Assembly: GCA_900119285.1 (NCBI GenBank)
Contig: FPIT01000004.1
Span: 281,578 to 345,577 of the forward strand
Direction of reading: 5' to 3'
Origin: Prevotellaceae bacterium HUN156
GTDB taxonomy: Bacteria > Bacteroidota > Bacteroidia > Bacteroidales > Bacteroidaceae
Length of the DNA: 64,000 nucleotides
The notes beneath the pieces were generated by a model. The model was given only the letters and a program-made list of their open reading frames with translations, had not been told where the DNA came from and made no database searches. Both the position numbers and the translations under genes were made by a program. Below, piece after piece: positions 28,606 to 35,930 of the stretch. Every line of letters starts with the position of its first letter. Within the stretch, counting starts at the first letter, position 1.

Positions 28606-30390
28606 ATGAAAAAAATATTATATTTCACACTCGCATTGGCTACCAGTATGGTTGGCTTTACTTCTTGCGAGGATCAGTTGGATATCGAACAGAAAGGCGT
28701 TGTTGATGCTGATGAATTCTATAACAATCCTGATAATGCTTTGGGTGCTCTTACCGCTGCATACGAAAGCTTTACTGGTGATGTAATGGGACGTCAACCA
28801 GACTTTGAAGGTTCCCCTGGTATCTATACTCCGTTCAAGAATATGATGAACCTGTGTGGTGATGATATCTATGGCGCTGGTGGTGACTATACTGACCATG
28901 AGTTTAACAATACGCTCAATGAGTTCCGTTATGACACCTCTGCTGAGACTTGCAAATTCCTGTATAAAGGCATATTCCTTTCTGTCTATACTTGTAATCT
29001 TGTTTTGGATAAGTATGGTGCTTCCACAAATGCTGCTGTAAAGCAGTGTGTAGCTGAAGCCCGCGTATTGCGTGCTTATGATTACTTCATTCTGGCAGCT
29101 CTTTGGGGTACCCCCCCTCTCGTAGAGCACGTTCTACCTGCTGATGCTCTGCCCACAAACTGTGACAAGGATCCTAACTATAATTTCGATCAGAAGGCTC
29201 TCTTCGAGTGGGTTGCTAAGCAGTGCGAGCTTGCAGAACCTGATTTGAAGGCTCGTGAGAATACTAGCGACAAGAACATGGTTGCTCGTGTATCTAAGGG
29301 CTTCGCACAGGCTCTAGCCGGTAAGGCATATCTATTCGCAGGTAACTACGCTGCTGCTAAGACTGCTCTTTGGAAAGTTATTGATTCTAAGAAATATGCT
29401 TTGAGCCAGAATTGGGAAGATCTCTTCCATCTCGAGGGTGACCTCAATGAGGAAAAGATTTTCGAGGCTAACATTGCGCATGATGATGGTAAACAGGGAT
29501 GGTCTGGTCTGGTTCAGCGCTCTTCTTGGATGGAAATGAACGTATGGATGTGGCGTGAAGACCGCTTCTTAGGTGGTGCTCCTTATATGGCGTATACCGG
29601 CATTGGTGGCTGGGGCGGTATTGGTGTTCCTCAGGAATTCGGCGATGCTTTCTATGCTAACGACGGTGATTCTCAGCGCTTCAAGGCTACACTCGTTAAT
29701 ATCGACGATGCTATCTTTGGTGATTTCCGCAACTATGCTGATGCTTCACTGAATGCCATGTCTCACGATGAAGCAGTTCAGAGCGATAAGATTGGTCTGA
29801 AGGGTAATGGCCTCTATGGTAACTCATTCTGGCTGCAGAAGAAGTTCCTCATGAAGGCTTCTGATACAGATGGTGCTAAGTCTGGTAACAACATTACCAT
29901 GCGTAACTATTGCGTAATGCGTTATGCAGAGGTGCTTCTCAACTATGTAGAGGCTTGTATCCAGACTGGTGATGCCGCTGCTGCTCTGCCTTATCTTCAG
30001 GAGATTCAGAAGCGTGCAGGTTCTAAGCACATCAGCCCTGCTGCTACTATGGACGAGCTGAAGAATGAGAAGAAGTATGAGATGTGGGCAGAGGGTTGCC
30101 GTTGGTTGGATATCATGCGTTGGAAGGATGCTGATGCTATCGCTAGACTGCAGAAGGCTGGTACCAATGTTCCTGTTGTTTATGACGTAAAGACTCGTCC
30201 TATCGCAGCTGGCGACAATGTACTTGCAAAGCATGCTAACGGTCGTTTCTACATCGTTGGAACTCAGGATGCCAAGGATCATGGTCACACAGTTGGTTTC
30301 AAGGCTGGAAAGCACGAACTGTTCCCCTTCCCATTTGATGTGATTCTTAAGAATCCTAACTTGCACCAGAATCCTGGTTGGGCAAACTAA
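28606..30390 (+). CDS. SusD/RagB-like nutrient-binding lipoprotein
   Basis: The 594-residue surface lipoprotein has a lipobox cysteine at residue 21 (GFTSCEDQ). The alpha-helical SusD fold is shown by EFYNNPDNALGALTAAYESF, CVAEARVLRAYDYFILAALW (TPR-like helix pair), the block RYAEVLLNYVEACIQTGDAA and the conserved C-terminal ELFPFPFDVILKNPNLHQNPGW. It acts as a lid over the SusC-like transporter encoded just upstream. The gene is followed by a strong terminator, so this looks like a two-gene unit without enzymes. Confidence 0.95.
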   Translation: MKKILYFTLALATSMVGFTSCEDQLDIEQKGVVDADEFYNNPDNALGALTAAYESFTGDVMGRQPDFEGSPGIYTPFKNMMNLCGDDIYGAGGDYTDHEFNNTLNEFRYDTSAETCKFLYKGIFLSVYTCNLVLDKYGASTNAAVKQCVAEARVLRAYDYFILAALWGTPPLVEHVLPADALPTNCDKDPNYNFDQKALFEWVAKQCELAEPDLKARENTSDKNMVARVSKGFAQALAGKAYLFAGNYAAAKTALWKVIDSKKYALSQNWEDLFHLEGDLNEEKIFEANIAHDDGKQGWSGLVQRSSWMEMNVWMWREDRFLGGAPYMAYTGIGGWGGIGVPQEFGDAFYANDGDSQRFKATLVNIDDAIFGDFRNYADASLNAMSHDEAVQSDKIGLKGNGLYGNSFWLQKKFLMKASDTDGAKSGNNITMRNYCVMRYAEVLLNYVEACIQTGDAAAALPYLQEIQKRAGSKHISPAATMDELKNEKKYEMWAEGCRWLDIMRWKDADAIARLQKAGTNVPVVYDVKTRPIAAGDNVLAKHANGRFYIVGTQDAKDHGHTVGFKAGKHELFPFPFDVILKNPNLHQNPGWAN

Positions 30391-30494
30391 TAAAATTAAA
30401 CTGATTGAATTATAATAAATCAACTATATGATTGATTAACCGATAAGAATGAATTAGATTCTTCATTTATTGATAGGTATTTGATTCAATCGGG

Positions 30495-30534
30495 GAGGAT
30501 GCCGCGTAGCGTTACGGGACATCCTCTTTTTTTT
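30495..30534 (+). terminator. Terminator of the SusC/SusD unit
   Basis: GAGGATG (30495-30501) pairs with CATCCTC (30520-30526). The stem continues inward with two mismatches to a GCGT loop and is followed by eight T residues. It lies 105 bp after the SusD-like stop. Confidence 0.85.
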
Positions 30535-30612
30535 GTATAATAGTTTGCATGCAAAAACATGTAACCTTCTACCATAACACCCCTCAGATGCCGATGTACA
30601 AAGGCTTTGAGC

Positions 30613-30642
30613 TATGTTAATAGTTTGCGAACTATTAACATA
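30613..30642. repeat. Perfect 13-bp stem-loop
   Basis: TATGTTAATAGTT (30613-30625) and its exact complement (30630-30642) flank a TGCG loop. It lies just inside the left arm of the inverted-repeat element. Confidence 0.85.
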
Positions 30643-30658
30643 CTCCTAACCCACATGT

Positions 30659-30682
30659 ATGAAGTGCGCCCCAAAAGTTGGA
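30659..30682. mobile_element. Possible IS3-family insertion-sequence end remnant
   Basis: The stretch contains GCGCCCCAAAAGTTGGAT, resembling the terminal repeats of IS3-family (IS150-like) elements, which commonly read CCCCAAAAGTTGGA near the end. No transposase or second end is present. The identification rests on recall of the family ends. Confidence 0.35.
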
Positions 30683-30695
30683 TATAATTGAGATT

Positions 30696-30783
30696 GAGTA
30701 CAAAGGCTATAATACTTGAGTACGGAGGCTAAAATACTGCAGTACGGAGGCTAAAGTACTCGAGTACGGAGGCTCTGTACTCG
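30696..30783. repeat. Four 22-bp direct repeats with palindromic junctions
   Basis: Units start at 30696, 30718, 30740 and 30762 and share the core AGTACRRAGGCT. Each junction is a palindrome or near-palindrome (TACTTGAGTA, TACTGCAGTA, GTACTCGAGTAC). There are no spacers, so this is not a CRISPR array. It may be a protein-binding array or a replication-slippage product. Confidence 0.85.
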
Positions 30784-30798
30784 TTGTCCGGACGTTGC

Positions 30799-30833
30799 GG
30801 ACAAAGTGTCCGGAGCCTCCGGACACTTTGTCC
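30799..30833. repeat. 35-bp near-perfect palindrome (17-bp arms)
   Basis: The arm starting GGACAAAGTGTCCGGAG (30799-30815) is repeated as its exact complement at 30817-30833 with a single central base. Upstream, TTGTCCG (30784-30790) can pair instead with CGGACAA (30798-30804), giving alternative folds. A run of A, not T, follows, so it is not a plain plus-strand terminator. Confidence 0.85.
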
Positions 30834-31058
30834 CAAGTATTCGGAAAAAATCTGGGAATTTTGTTGGTGGCTCTTAATTATTAGTGGATGAAGGTTAGAT
30901 GTATGGTAGATGTTGAACAAACATCTAACCCGTGTCAATCCCTTTGTATATCGGCGTTTGAGGGGTGTTATGGTAGAAGGTTAGATGTTTTTGCGCTAAA
31001 ACTATTCTCTATAAGAATTGGCGCTAAGTGGGCGCAAATAGAATTTTGTTTGCTATTG

Positions 31059-31091
31059 TTTGTGGATTTACATAAATATTTTGTAATTTTG
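31059..31091 (+). promoter_or_regulatory. Distal promoter upstream of aspS
   Basis: TTTG at 31059-31062 is followed after 21 bp by TAATTTTG at 31084-31091, matching the -33/-7 consensus. It would give a leader of about 110 nt for aspS. Confidence 0.6.
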
Positions 31092-31167
31092 ACTTCGTCG
31101 AACTTACTTTTCGCTCGGGAATGAAAAGAAAAATTCGTTTTTCTTTTTATTTCTCTCACTTATTTTG

Positions 31168-31175
31168 TAATTTTG
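31168..31175 (+). promoter_or_regulatory. Proximal -7 element of aspS
   Basis: TAATTTTG lies 29 bp before the ATG at 31205. The reading frame opening upstream at 31121 runs through this element and is therefore not used as the start. Confidence 0.6.
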
Positions 31176-31204
31176 CACCCCAGAACGAAAAATACAATAT
31201 AAAT

Positions 31205-32971
31205 ATGTATAGAACAAAAACATGTGGTGAGCTGCGTCTCACAGATGCCGGTAGCCAAGTGACACTGGCGGGATGGGTTCAGAAAACCCGTAAGATGGGT
31301 GGTATGACGTTTGTTGACCTGCGTGACCGCTATGGCATCACACAGCTGGTGTTCGACGAATCAAAGGATGCTGCACTCTGCGAACTGGCTAACAAGTTGG
31401 GACGTGAGTGGTGTATTCAGGTAACGGGTACCGTTAGCGAGCGTCAGGCTAAGAACCCCAAGATGGAGACTGGAGATATAGAGATTTTGGCTGAGAAACT
31501 GAATGTGCTGAGCGAGAGCCAGACACCTCCTTTCACTATTGAGGACCAGACTGACGGTGGCGACGACATCCGTATGAAGTATCGTTATCTGGATTTGCGC
31601 CGTCCTTGTGTTCGTAAGAACCTGGAACTGCGCCACAAAATGACTATATTGATTCGCAACTTCTTGGACAACCTGAACTTCATCGAGGTAGAGACTCCTA
31701 TCCTGATTGGTTCTACTCCTGAGGGCGCCCGCGACTTCGTGGTACCTTCACGCATGAATCCTGGACAGTTCTATGCATTGCCACAGAGCCCACAGACCCT
31801 GAAGCAGTTGCTGATGGTATCAGGTTTTGACCGTTACTTCCAGATTGCCAAGTGTTTCCGTGACGAGGACCTGCGTGCAGACCGTCAGCCTGAGTTCACA
31901 CAGATTGACTGTGAGATGTCATTCGCTGATCAGGAGGATGTGCTGAACATCTTCGAGGATTTGGCTCGTCATCTGTTCAAGGAGATTCGTGGCGTAGAGC
32001 TGCCTAAGCTGGAGCGTATGACTTGGCACGAGGCTATGCGCCGCTTCGGTTCTGATAAGCCCGACTTGCGTTTCGGTATGGAGTTTGTTGAACTGATGGA
32101 TGTGCTGAAAGGTACAGGTGAGTTCCCTGTATTCAACGAGGCTGAGTATATCGGTGGTATCGTGGTTCCTGGTTGTGCAGACTATACTCGCAAGCAGCTT
32201 GACCAGTTGACCGACTTTGTTAAGCGTCCACAGGTTGGTGCTAAGGGCTTGGTATATGTGAAGTTCAACGCTGACGGCACAGTGAAGTCGTCTATCGATA
32301 AGTTCTATCAGCCTGAGGTTTGGCAGAAGCTGAAGGAGAAGACGGGTGCCAAGGATGGCGACCTCGTATTGATTCTCTCTGGCGATAAGGCTAACAAGAC
32401 TCGCACACAGCTTTGTACGCTGCGTCTGGAGATGGGTGACCGTCTCGGTCTGCGCGACAAGGATACATTTAAGTGCTTGTGGATTGTCGACTTCCCCTTG
32501 TTCGAGTGGAGCGACGAGGAGCAGCGTCTGATGGCTACTCACCATCCATTCACATTGCCTAATCCTGACGATATCCCCTTGCTGGAGACAGCTCCAGAGA
32601 AGGTGCGCGCTGTGGCTTACGACTTCGTATGTAATGGTATTGAGGTGGGCGGTGGCTCACTGCGTATCCACGATGGCAAGTTGCAGGAGAAGATGTTCCA
32701 GATTCTGGGCTTCACTCCCGAGCGTGCTATGGCTCAGTTCGGATTCCTTATCAATGCCTTCAAGTACGGAGCACCCCCTCACGCTGGTTTGGCCTTCGGT
32801 CTTGACCGCTTTGTCAGCATCATGGCTGGTCTCGACAGCATCCGCGACTGTATCGCATTCCCCAAGAATAATAGTGGTCGCGACGTGATGCTCGATGCTC
32901 CTGGTGAACTGGATATTAAGCAGTTGGAAGAGTTGCAGCTGAAGGTTGATTTGAAGGCTGAAGAGGCATAA
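31205..32971 (+). CDS. aspS: Aspartyl-tRNA synthetase
   Basis: This enzyme charges tRNA-Asp with aspartate in the cytoplasm. The 588-residue protein has an N-terminal OB-fold anticodon-binding domain (residues about 5-105; [20 protein letters not shown]). The class II catalytic core shows motif 1 around FIEVETPIL, motif 2 [18 protein letters not shown] and motif 3 [15 protein letters not shown]. The bacterial GAD insertion lies at about 290-420. Length is the usual bacterial value. The ATG at 31205 is chosen because it follows a good promoter and begins the family's usual [11 protein letters not shown]. Confidence 0.97.
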   Translation: MYRTKTCGELRLTDAGSQVTLAGWVQKTRKMGGMTFVDLRDRYGITQLVFDESKDAALCELANKLGREWCIQVTGTVSERQAKNPKMETGDIEILAEKLNVLSESQTPPFTIEDQTDGGDDIRMKYRYLDLRRPCVRKNLELRHKMTILIRNFLDNLNFIEVETPILIGSTPEGARDFVVPSRMNPGQFYALPQSPQTLKQLLMVSGFDRYFQIAKCFRDEDLRADRQPEFTQIDCEMSFADQEDVLNIFEDLARHLFKEIRGVELPKLERMTWHEAMRRFGSDKPDLRFGMEFVELMDVLKGTGEFPVFNEAEYIGGIVVPGCADYTRKQLDQLTDFVKRPQVGAKGLVYVKFNADGTVKSSIDKFYQPEVWQKLKEKTGAKDGDLVLILSGDKANKTRTQLCTLRLEMGDRLGLRDKDTFKCLWIVDFPLFEWSDEEQRLMATHHPFTLPNPDDIPLLETAPEKVRAVAYDFVCNGIEVGGGSLRIHDGKLQEKMFQILGFTPERAMAQFGFLINAFKYGAPPHAGLAFGLDRFVSIMAGLDSIRDCIAFPKNNSGRDVMLDAPGELDIKQLEELQLKVDLKAEEA

Positions 32972-33078
32972 AACTGATTCGTAGTGTTCAGGTTTTGAGT
33001 AACTTGACCTACATCAAGAATTAAGTGTAGAAATCTTAAAAAGAAACTGTTTGCGGTAACACTGTTCAAAAAGTTTGT

Positions 33079-33086
33079 TAATTTTG
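33079..33086 (+). promoter_or_regulatory. -7 promoter element of the winged-helix/H1-tail gene
   Basis: TAATTTTG matches TAnnTTTG and lies 50 bp upstream of the ATG at 33137. A TTTG at 33050-33053 is 25 bp upstream, longer than usual spacing. Confidence 0.55.
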
Positions 33087-33136
33087 CATCGCAAAGATAG
33101 GATTTAACTATAATAGCGTAATAAAAAACAAAAACT

Positions 33137-33451
33137 ATGGCAGAAAAGAAAACTGTAAAGAAGGCCGCTGCAACTAAGGCAGCAGAGCCCAAGAAGGCAG
33201 CTGTAAAGAAGGCCGCTGCTCCTAAGAAAGCCGCTGCTCCTAAGAAGGCAGTTGTAGCTTTGAATGCTGAGAACGCTGGTTTCAAGGCTGGTGATGTTTA
33301 TCAGGCTCTGGCTGCTGCTGGTAAGGCTCTGAACGTTAAGGAGATTGCTAAGGCTGCAAAGATCAGCGAAGAGGAAACGCTGCTCGGTCTGGGTTGGCTC
33401 TTCAAAGAGGGCAAGCTGGTTACTGCTGACGAGAAGATTACTCTGGCTTAA
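33137..33451 (+). CDS. Winged-helix (DUF2582) protein with Lys/Ala-rich histone H1-like tail
   Basis: The 104-residue protein has two parts. Residues 2-38 form a low-complexity tail of KKAA/APKKA repeats like bacterial histone H1 homologues. Residues about 42-104 match the DUF2582 winged-helix family (GFKAGDVYQALAAAGKALNV, KISEEETLLGLGWLFKEGKL). The tail would bind DNA non-specifically and the winged helix may add specificity or oligomerisation. The tail codons are themselves near-repeats. It stands alone between aspS and an unrelated small gene, with its own promoter and terminator, as expected for an abundant nucleoid protein; that role is inferred. Confidence 0.8.
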   Translation: MAEKKTVKKAAATKAAEPKKAAVKKAAAPKKAAAPKKAVVALNAENAGFKAGDVYQALAAAGKALNVKEIAKAAKISEEETLLGLGWLFKEGKLVTADEKITLA

Positions 33452-33479
33452 TATCAGAGAATTAGAGAACTATAAAAAG

Positions 33480-33516
33480 AGGCTGGTGTGCTAAACGGCG
33501 TACCGGCCTTTTTTTA
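33480..33516 (+). terminator. Terminator after the winged-helix/H1-tail gene
   Basis: A 12-bp stem with three G-U pairs (33480-33491 with 33498-33509) and a TAAACG loop is followed by a run of eight T residues, 28 bp after the stop codon. Confidence 0.85.
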
Positions 33517-33580
33517 CGTCAAACGTTGAAGGCTGCGATTAAGCGAGAGCAGCCTCGATGTGAAACATCAACATTGAACA

Positions 33581-33922
33581 TTGAGTTACGACCAACAGAT
33601 ATTGAAAATACTCACTGAGGCTGGTGAGCGAGGGATAAGCGTGCAGAATATAAGTAGGCACGTTTATAACATGAACTGTACCTTTTTCGTATCTCCAGAT
33701 TTTGAGGAGATACGAAACTACGTGCAACAGTATCTGTTGAAGAATTCAAAATCAAATAATTCGCTCATTGAACGTACGGAACAGCGCGGATGGTATAGAC
33801 TGAACACCACGGGGTCTAACGATGCGCAACAGTTGATGCTCCAGTTTCGTGATGAACAACAGCCAGTAGAGGAAGTGAAACCTCAGAAGGATCTCTCACT
33901 CGACCTCTTCGACACAATATAA
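33581..33922 (+). CDS. Small conserved-looking protein, possibly winged-helix; TTG start
   Basis: I do not recognise this 113-residue protein. Residues 1-35 (DQQILKILTEAGERGISVQN) look like a helix-turn-helix start, and IERTEQRGWYRLN at about 62-74 could be the wing. The C-terminal 30 residues are acidic/Gln-rich and end in LSLDLFDTI. The only usable start is the TTG at 33581, because an in-frame stop lies two codons upstream and the next ATG is 30 codons in. That TTG is part of a CATTGAA heptamer repeat (33572-33585), so the repeat supplies the start codon. It is followed by a large palindromic repeat. Confidence 0.6.
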   Translation: MSYDQQILKILTEAGERGISVQNISRHVYNMNCTFFVSPDFEEIRNYVQQYLLKNSKSNNSLIERTEQRGWYRLNTTGSNDAQQLMLQFRDEQQPVEEVKPQKDLSLDLFDTI

Positions 33923-34147
33923 CCACGAGTATTATTCAAACAACGAGTATTATTCAAACCACGAATTACACTAATTACACTAATTTTTAAATTTGCTGTG
34001 TATAATTCGTTCGATTCGTGAAATTAGTGGTTTTATTATTTAAACCACGAATTACACTAATTACACTAATTTTTTAATTCTGCAGTGTATAATTCGTTCG
34101 ATTCGTGAAATTAGTGGTTTTAATAATGCTCGTTGTTTGAAAATTAA
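33923..34147. repeat. Nested palindromic repeat: two 85-bp copies inside 24-bp inverted ends
   Basis: Two similar copies lie at 33956-34040 and 34042-34126. Each begins with AAACCACGAATTACAC and ends with GAAATTAGTGG plus T's, so each is itself flanked by AAACCAC/GTGGTTT. The pair is bracketed by 33937-33960 and the complement of 34116-34139 (22 of 24 matching). It fills the whole gap between two convergent genes and probably folds as a long double stem. Related sequence (AATTCGTTCGATTCGT) recurs near 56933-56957. Confidence 0.8.
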
Positions 34148-35281
34148 TTAGTGGTTTATATTAATATCATGGTATAGTTGGTGTAATTGTTCTGCAGTCT
34201 TGCGCCAAGAGAAGAGTTGGGCGCGCTGCAATCCCACTTGTTTTTGTTGCTGATAGAACGCTTCGTCAGTCTCCAGACGAAGCATCATCTGTGCTATCTC
34301 GTCACTACTCTCAGGATTGACGAGGATTGCATCAGGACCGCCTATCTCTGGCATAGATGAGGTGTTGCTCGTAATGACAGGTGTGCCACAAGCCATCGCC
34401 TCTAACAATGGAATACCAAAGCTCTCACGCAACGACGTGTAGAGGAAGGCATAGGCCTTATTATAGATTGTAGGCAGCTCACTGTTGGGAATATATCCTG
34501 GCATGGTGAGATGCTCGCGAATATTCTCAATGTGGTTGCGCTCAATGATGTCGTTCAGATAGCTAGCGTCAAGGTCTGCCATCAGCAACGGGCGCTTAAT
34601 CTCTGACTGGTCCAGATATTTAGAATAGGCTATCAAAGTACGTTCCGTATTCTTCTTGGGATCGGTATTGCCGAGGAAGAAGAAGTAGCCAGGTTGAACA
34701 TTGAACATTGAACACTCTCCATGAGAGAATGTTGAATGTTCAATGGGTTTAAACCAGTCGTTATAACCATTATATATCATAGCCATACGCTCCTCAGGGA
34801 TGCCCAGCTTGCGGATGATATTGTCTTTCTCGAAATTGCTGACGGTGATGATGCGCAGACACTTTGGGAGAATGCGAGGCACTACCAAACGGCGATAGAA
34901 CCAACCCAGATTCTGATAGAGCGACTTGTTGCTCTTGTCACGAGGCTCTAAGAAGATAATATCGTGAAGGGTAAGTACGAGCGGAATGTTACACCAGATG
35001 GGGGCGGTATTGCTGGTGCAATGCAGAAGCTCTACACCATACTTCTTGGCTGCACGAGGCAGTGCCCACTGTTCCCAAAGCGGGTAGGAGGGACATTTGA
35101 GTTCAACGATATGCACGTTGGCAGAATCCTCTACACAACGGTCTTCACCAGGCTTTACGAAAACAAAGTATTCGTCGCCTGTATTCATCTTTTGTAACTC
35201 CTTAATCTCCTGCAACACAACATAGTCCATGCCATGCTTGTTTTTGCGGAAGATACGCTGTGCTTCAATACCTATTCTCAT
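34148..35281 (-). CDS. GT4-family glycosyltransferase with repeat-encoded insertion
   Basis: The 377-residue GT-B glycosyltransferase has an N-terminal domain (IGIEAQRIFRKNKHGMDYVV, PLVLTLHDIIFLEPRD) and a GT4 C-terminal domain with YFFFLGNTDPKKNTERTLIAY. The nucleotide-sugar motif is ESFGIPLLEAMACGTPVITS. It is likely a mannosyl- or similar transferase for surface polysaccharide. I chose the ATG at 35281; the frame extends upstream to 35323 but there encodes only heptamer repeat. Residues about 180-196 (EHSTFSHGECSMFNVQ) come from a palindromic TTCAATG repeat lying in frame between the two Rossmann domains. Minus-strand neighbours are an acetyltransferase and another GT4. Confidence 0.85.
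   Translation of the reverse strand: MRIGIEAQRIFRKNKHGMDYVVLQEIKELQKMNTGDEYFVFVKPGEDRCVEDSANVHIVELKCPSYPLWEQWALPRAAKKYGVELLHCTSNTAPIWCNIPLVLTLHDIIFLEPRDKSNKSLYQNLGWFYRRLVVPRILPKCLRIITVSNFEKDNIIRKLGIPEERMAMIYNGYNDWFKPIEHSTFSHGECSMFNVQPGYFFFLGNTDPKKNTERTLIAYSKYLDQSEIKRPLLMADLDASYLNDIIERNHIENIREHLTMPGYIPNSELPTIYNKAYAFLYTSLRESFGIPLLEAMACGTPVITSNTSSMPEIGGPDAILVNPESSDEIAQMMLRLETDEAFYQQQKQVGLQRAQLFSWRKTAEQLHQLYHDININH
34694..34745. repeat. Palindromic TTCAATG heptamer repeat inside a glycosyltransferase gene
   Basis: CATTGAA heptamers at 34694-34713 are followed by CTCTC. A mirror copy ending in TTGAATGTTCAATG lies at 34723-34745, so 34699-34745 forms a hairpin with one mismatch and a 2-nt bulge. 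It keeps the reading frame open. Confidence 0.85.
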
Positions 35282-35339
35282 TGAACGTTGAACATTGAAC
35301 GTTGAACATTGAACATTGACCATTGAACATTGAACATTA
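35280..35339. repeat. Heptamer array filling an intergenic gap
   Basis: About eight consecutive heptamers of the form CATTGAA/CGTTGAA (one variant CATTGAC) occupy the entire gap between the acetyltransferase stop and the GT4 start. No promoter-like sequence remains in the gap, so the GT4 gene probably depends on read-through from upstream. Confidence 0.85.
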
Positions 35340-35930
35340 CAGTGTCTTTAGCACTTTTGCTGGAACGCCACCAACAACAGTGTTGTCGGGAACATCCTTA
35401 GTGACAACAGCACCAGCAGCAACAACACAATGGCTACCAATAGTAACGCCAGGAAGTATGACAGCGTTGGCACCAATCCACACATCGTCGCCAATAACAA
35501 TGGGTTTGGTACTGATACCTTGTTCATCAATGCGCTTGGTAGTATCGTTGAAGTTGTGATTCAGTGCTGTAACAGTGATGCCCTGTGCAAGGTTGACATG
35601 ATTGCCAATGCACACAGGACCAATAACAGTACAGTGGATGCCGATGCGCGTATAGTCGCCAATGGTAACATCGCCCACAGCATTGTTGATGCAGCAGAAC
35701 GACTCAATGACACTATGCTTGCCCAACCAGAAACGGCGATAGGGCGGAGTGTCCATGCGAGCACTCCAGTAGACTTTTGAGCCACTGCCCCGATGCTGAT
35801 AGAGTGGAGCCAGCAAGCGAACATACCATCGTGGACGGGCGTCGCGCTGGTTCATGATAAGGTAGTCTAAGAATCGCTTAATCTTAGGACTTGCCTTTAA
35901 TCCCTGTCTGATATCTTCTTTATCTTTCAT
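35337..35930 (-). CDS. Left-handed beta-helix (hexapeptide) acyltransferase
   Basis: The 197-residue protein resembles the WcaF/maltose O-acetyltransferase group. Hexapeptide repeats run from about residue 85 to 190 ([60 protein letters not shown]), with the catalytic-type histidine in [10 protein letters not shown]. It probably O-acetylates a sugar of the surface glycan using acetyl-CoA. The ATG at 35930 is preferred over an in-frame TTG at 35933. It overlaps the end of the upstream GT4 gene by 11 bp, so these are coupled. Confidence 0.88.
   Translation of the reverse strand: MKDKEDIRQGLKASPKIKRFLDYLIMNQRDARPRWYVRLLAPLYQHRGSGSKVYWSARMDTPPYRRFWLGKHSVIESFCCINNAVGDVTIGDYTRIGIHCTVIGPVCIGNHVNLAQGITVTALNHNFNDTTKRIDEQGISTKPIVIGDDVWIGANAVILPGVTIGSHCVVAAGAVVTKDVPDNTVVGGVPAKVLKTL

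Larger units (their letters stand above)
30539..31006. mobile_element. Non-coding element bounded by 66-bp imperfect inverted repeats (MITE-like)
   Basis: The left arm 30539-30604 and the complement of the right arm 30941-31006 match at 58 of 66 positions. Four of the eight mismatches form one block, and the innermost 54 bp differ at four positions. The 336 bp between hold a perfect 13-bp stem-loop, an IS3-like end, four 22-bp tandem repeats and a 35-bp palindrome (listed separately). GGTTAGATGT occurs at 30893-30902 and 30979-30988, and inverted at 30921-30930. No open reading frame of note lies inside. It sits between the SusD terminator and aspS. It could be a degenerate non-autonomous transposon; no flanking target duplication was identified. 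Confidence 0.65.

Noticed and set aside
30696..30783. Short regularly repeated units resembling a CRISPR array
   Set aside because: The 22-bp units are contiguous without spacers and no cas genes are in the window.
30539..31006. Intact insertion sequence
   Set aside because: There is no transposase frame inside the inverted repeats; only an IS3-like end-like motif is seen.
31121..31204. Upstream extension of aspS (28 extra codons)
   Set aside because: The segment contains a -7 promoter box and low-complexity sequence, while the family's normal N terminus begins at 31205.
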